DNA from: CAZTLE01 sp964614415
GTDB lineage: Bacteria > Bacteroidota > Bacteroidia > Flavobacteriales > Flavobacteriaceae
Reading direction: 5' to 3'
NCBI GenBank assembly: GCA_964614415.1
Contig: CAZTLE010000016.1
Location: 1-32,290, forward strand
Length of the DNA: 32,290 bases
Below the pieces are notes generated by a model. That model was given only the letters and a program-made list of their open reading frames with translations. It ran no database searches and was not told the origin of the DNA. Position numbers and translations under genes: made by a program. Of this stretch, positions 29,953 to 32,290 are shown in pieces (the first letter of the stretch is position 1; each line of letters opens with the position of its first letter).

Positions 29953-31548
29953 TTATAGACTACAGTCTCCGTCCAGGATGTTTTGCGTTGTAGGGTTGTA
30001 GGCATTACCGGAAGCCGTAAAGGGGCCTATTAAACCACCATTGACGATAAGTGACTCAATGCCACAAAAATCGGTCATCAGGAAATTATCGGTCACACCC
30101 ATAGATCCACCGACCGATGTAAGCCCTGAAAAATCATCGAGGTCCAATAGATCAAAGCAATTGCTAACTGCAACATAGCCTCCTACGGTACTCAGAGAGC
30201 TGAATCCACTTGCATCGGTAAGAAGCTCACTGTTTGATAATTCAAAGTTGTTCGATACATTGGTCAGACTGCTAAAACCCTGAATGGTAAGTGCCCCGGA
30301 ACCGGATAGTTCAAAATCTCCGTCCACATTTTCCAGACTGTTGAATCCGTTAAGAGAACTCAAATTAAAGTTGGCATGAATTTTCAACAGGTCATTGACC
30401 TGTGTAAGGCTGTTGAATCCATTCATTTCATTCAGAGAAAAGTTGTCTCTAATCTCTATTTCAGTGCCCACTGAGGTAAGCGCGTTGAAACCATTTAGTT
30501 GAGTGAGTTCCTCATTATAACTGATGAGTAGGTCTCTACCAATCGTGACGAGATTTGAAAGCCCGTCTATGTTGTCGAGATCAAAATTACTGCTGAATCT
30601 AACGTCCTTACCTACACTGGTGATGCCAGATAAGCCGTCAACGTTCGGTAAAGATTCGTTGTGCATTACTATGAGATCGCCTCCAACGGAGGTAATGTTT
30701 TGAACGCCATCAATGTTTGTAATGACCGGATTGAAATTGATGTTAAGATCGTATTCCAGATCACTCAATCCCTCAAGGCCGTCAAGATTTTCGAGATTGT
30801 CGTTTCCTACCACATCAAGTAGTCTAGCGGAAGACAAACTACTTAGCCCTGCACATGACGTCAATGGGCCGTTGTCCGTAATGTAGACGCCAAATCCTAC
30901 CGTTTCCAGATTGTGCAACCCATTAAGCGATTCCAAATTTGGATTTTGACTAATAATGAGATTGATGCCTACCTCGGTAAGGGACGACAGTGGAGTGATA
31001 TCAACAATAGGTGGATCGGTGCTTACGCTAGAGGTTCTTATTTCGAGATCTCCGGTGATACAGCAGTAGTTTTGGGCACCAAAGTCGTCTACCTCATCTT
31101 GTGTTCTCAATACTACGTCACCGTTGAAAACTCCTCCCGTACCCAATTCCGGTGTGGTAAAACTAACTTCATTACTATATGCGGTGCCATAATTGTTGGA
31201 GGCGTACGCCCGTACATAATAGGTGGTGTTATCATTGAGCCCGGCAATTTCGCCATTATAGATTCCTGTTCCGTTACCAAGAGAGAGGCTCGAGTTGGCC
31301 GTAGTCGGGCTGCTACTGGTACTCCAGCACAAACCCCGCTGAGAAACCTGGCCCACGCCGTTATCAGTAACATTAGCCTGGAATGTGGCCGATATTGAAG
31401 TGACCTGTCCGGGTTGTTCCAGAGTGACGGTAGGAAGTCTGTCATTATTATTGTTAGGGTCCTGTGGTTCTTCGTTGTCTTTACTACAACTCGCAGTTAG
31501 TATTGAAATAAAAGCCAGTACAAGAAATTTATAACAAACTTGTTTCAT
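29953..31548 (-). CDS. surface lipoprotein with FN3 domain and receptor-L/LRR-like repeats
   Basis: A 531-residue predicted lipoprotein from ATG 31548. The signal ISILTASC gives Cys21, followed by an acidic, Asn-rich linker (23-37). A fibronectin-III-like domain runs from about 40 to 133 (QRGLCWSTSSSP, NDNTTYYVRAYASNNYGTAYS). From about 165 to the end are roughly a dozen repeats of about 24 residues with the pattern LxxLxxVGxDLxIxxNxxLxxLDG, resembling receptor L domains. No T9SS sorting domain follows, so the lipid anchor is the expected means of surface attachment. It likely binds a protein or glycan ligand; which is unknown. TTG 31596 is in frame but lies before the signal peptide. It has a near-perfect promoter. 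Confidence 0.88.
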   Translation of the reverse strand: MKQVCYKFLVLAFISILTASCSKDNEEPQDPNNNNDRLPTVTLEQPGQVTSISATFQANVTDNGVGQVSQRGLCWSTSSSPTTANSSLSLGNGTGIYNGEIAGLNDNTTYYVRAYASNNYGTAYSNEVSFTTPELGTGGVFNGDVVLRTQDEVDDFGAQNYCCITGDLEIRTSSVSTDPPIVDITPLSSLTEVGINLIISQNPNLESLNGLHNLETVGFGVYITDNGPLTSCAGLSSLSSARLLDVVGNDNLENLDGLEGLSDLEYDLNINFNPVITNIDGVQNITSVGGDLIVMHNESLPNVDGLSGITSVGKDVRFSSNFDLDNIDGLSNLVTIGRDLLISYNEELTQLNGFNALTSVGTEIEIRDNFSLNEMNGFNSLTQVNDLLKIHANFNLSSLNGFNSLENVDGDFELSGSGALTIQGFSSLTNVSNNFELSNSELLTDASGFSSLSTVGGYVAVSNCFDLLDLDDFSGLTSVGGSMGVTDNFLMTDFCGIESLIVNGGLIGPFTASGNAYNPTTQNILDGDCSL

Positions 31549-31600
31549 AATTGGATTGTTATTCGTCAGGAGGGAGGGAGATAGTGACGTTAGCACCCTT

Positions 31601-31630
31601 CAAAAATATTAAATGTTTTCAAAAATCAAA
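31601..31630 (-). promoter_or_regulatory. promoter of the FN3/L-repeat lipoprotein gene (TTTG-N18-TATTTTTG)
   Basis: On the minus strand TTTG (31630-31627) is separated by 18 bases from TATTTTTG (31608-31601), close to the full Bacteroidota consensus. The leader is about 50 bases. Confidence 0.75.
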
Positions 31631-31657
31631 GTTATTCTGAATGGGAAAAACGGCTTG

Positions 31658-32035
31658 TTATAAATCTTCCAGGAAAGTAAGCCGATTACCGCTGGGATCG
31701 AAAAAGGCAAATTCTGCTGTGCCCCAGGGTGTTTTCCAGTTCATACTGTCTTCGGAAACAACACCCGCAGCCACGTATTGCTCGAGTAAGGCTTTTATAT
31801 TCTTCACCTGAAACTTAAGATCGGTACTTGTCATATCTTCCGGAAACTGAAACTGAAGATGGAAAAACAGCTTATCCCGGCCAATGACTGCATAATCTAT
31901 AGGTCCCTCCTGATACGCAGTACTATCGAAGACGTTTTTGAATCCGAGTTTGGTTTCATACCATTCGATATCACGAGCTACGTCAGACGAGGCCAGAACG
32001 GGAGAGATATATTGGAATTCGACTTTTTTTGACAC
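31658..32035 (-). CDS. VOC (glyoxalase/bleomycin-resistance-fold) protein
   Basis: A 125-residue protein starting with GTG; no in-frame ATG lies between it and the upstream stop. It shows two beta-alpha-beta-beta-beta units: SPVLASSDVARDIEWYETKLGF near the N-terminus and KNIKALLEQYVAAGV in the second half. It ends WGTAEFAFFDPSGNRLTFLEDL, the hallmark C-terminus of VOC proteins. The family includes lyases, dioxygenases and antibiotic-binding proteins, so the substrate is not predictable. It precedes the repeat lipoprotein gene by 109 bases, which has a separate promoter. Confidence 0.85.
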   Translation of the reverse strand: MSKKVEFQYISPVLASSDVARDIEWYETKLGFKNVFDSTAYQEGPIDYAVIGRDKLFFHLQFQFPEDMTSTDLKFQVKNIKALLEQYVAAGVVSEDSMNWKTPWGTAEFAFFDPSGNRLTFLEDL

Positions 32036-32127
32036 TATTAATTGGATTTTTTTGTTTTAGGTTGTTGAACACGGCAGCATCCGGAATGTCTGCAAGTTTA
32101 CACATTTCAATTCCGTACACCGGTAAG

Positions 32128-32153
32128 ATTGGAAATTCGTTATTCGAAATTCA
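32128..32153. repeat. 26-bp direct repeat, copy 1
   Basis: Identical to 32251-32276 over 26 bases (ATTGGAAATTCGTTATTCGA then AATTCA). The two copies bracket the palindromic element at 32177-32224. The final 255 bases of the window contain no supportable gene. Confidence 0.9.
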
Positions 32154-32176
32154 AGATTCATCATTCACTCATAATC

Positions 32177-32224
32177 GTACTTCGATACACCTTCCTCCGC
32201 TGGGCTTCGGAAGGCACTCAGTAC
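32177..32224. repeat. REP-like palindrome (GTACTTCGATACAC...CACTCAGTAC)
   Basis: Nested inverted repeats: outer GTACT/AGTAC (32177-32181 with 32220-32224) and inner CCTTCC/GGAAGG (32190-32195 with 32209-32214). It resembles a common flavobacterial intergenic palindrome as I recall it. Confidence 0.65.
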
Positions 32225-32250
32225 TCTGTGGTTAATTCCGGGCATTGATA

Positions 32251-32276
32251 ATTGGAAATTCGTTATTCGAAATTCA
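32251..32276. repeat. 26-bp direct repeat, copy 2
   Basis: Second exact copy of the 26-bp unit at 32128-32153; it runs on into further CATTC-type short repeats to the window end. Confidence 0.9.
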
Positions 32277-32290
32277 TCATTCGTCATTCA

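Noticed and set aside
30913..31398. 161-codon plus-strand frame opposite the repeat lipoprotein
   Set aside because: It mirrors the repetitive composition of the coding strand and has no independent signal.
32029..32235. 68-codon plus-strand frame at the right edge
   Set aside because: It runs through the direct repeat and the palindrome and shows no protein-like features.

Overview
The window looks like chromosomal DNA of a Flavobacteriaceae-type member of the Bacteroidota. Several intergenic regions carry the Bacteroidota promoter signature (a TTTG/TTG -33 element and a TAnnTTTG -7 element). Shine-Dalgarno sequences are essentially absent. One secreted protein ends in a type IX secretion (T9SS) sorting domain, there is a Bacteroidota-style periplasmic haem-binding protein, and the intergenic repeats resemble those I recall from flavobacteria. 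Genus cannot be fixed from the sequence alone. Genes are densely packed, often overlapping or abutting, and no gap reaches 300 bases. I saw no tRNA, rRNA, CRISPR array, transposase or phage gene.

Layout, left to right. (1) 1-4268 (+): the end of a GH37 trehalase, then glpD and glpK, packed like an operon for trehalose and glycerol use. (2) 4338-5354 (+): quinone-type dihydroorotate dehydrogenase, convergent with a secreted Spondin_N/T9SS protein (minus, 5344-6252). (3) 6378-9753 (+): HMG-CoA lyase, a lipoprotein 5'-nucleotidase-like phosphoesterase and a YitT-family membrane protein, in tight order. (4) 9817-12796 (+): a small haem-binding-domain protein, an outer-membrane porin with two 23-bp palindromes bracketing its promoter, a predicted covalent-FMN protein and an abutting four-helix membrane protein. 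This is the best candidate for an undescribed system, possibly envelope redox or metal handling. (5) 12896-14368 (+): guaB. (6) Minus-strand OmpH/Skp-like chaperone and SRPBCC protein, separated by simple repeats. (7) 15892-22487 (+): an envelope-folding block of a double-parvulin PPIase, a lipoprotein lacking a recognisable parvulin domain and SurA, then a MoxR ATPase, a 71-residue membrane protein and an acyltransferase. (8) 22681-24945 (+): aconitase, followed by a REP-like element and a bidirectional terminator. (9) 28316-25019 (minus): Tat-signal GH109-type glycosidase, galactokinase-like GHMP kinase and sugar nucleotidyltransferase, which read as a sugar salvage pathway. (10) 28530-29930 (+): Crp/Fnr regulator, then a TlpA-type thioredoxin whose mRNA probably begins with a strong hairpin. 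(11) 32035-29953 (minus): VOC protein and a large FN3 plus receptor-L-like repeat lipoprotein. The right edge is non-coding repeat sequence.

Functionally the window mixes central metabolism (trehalose/glycerol catabolism, UMP and GMP synthesis, TCA cycle, HMG-CoA cleavage) with envelope biogenesis (OmpH, three PPIase-related proteins, porin) and surface or secreted proteins. Function calls come from motifs and remembered family features; no database search was run.
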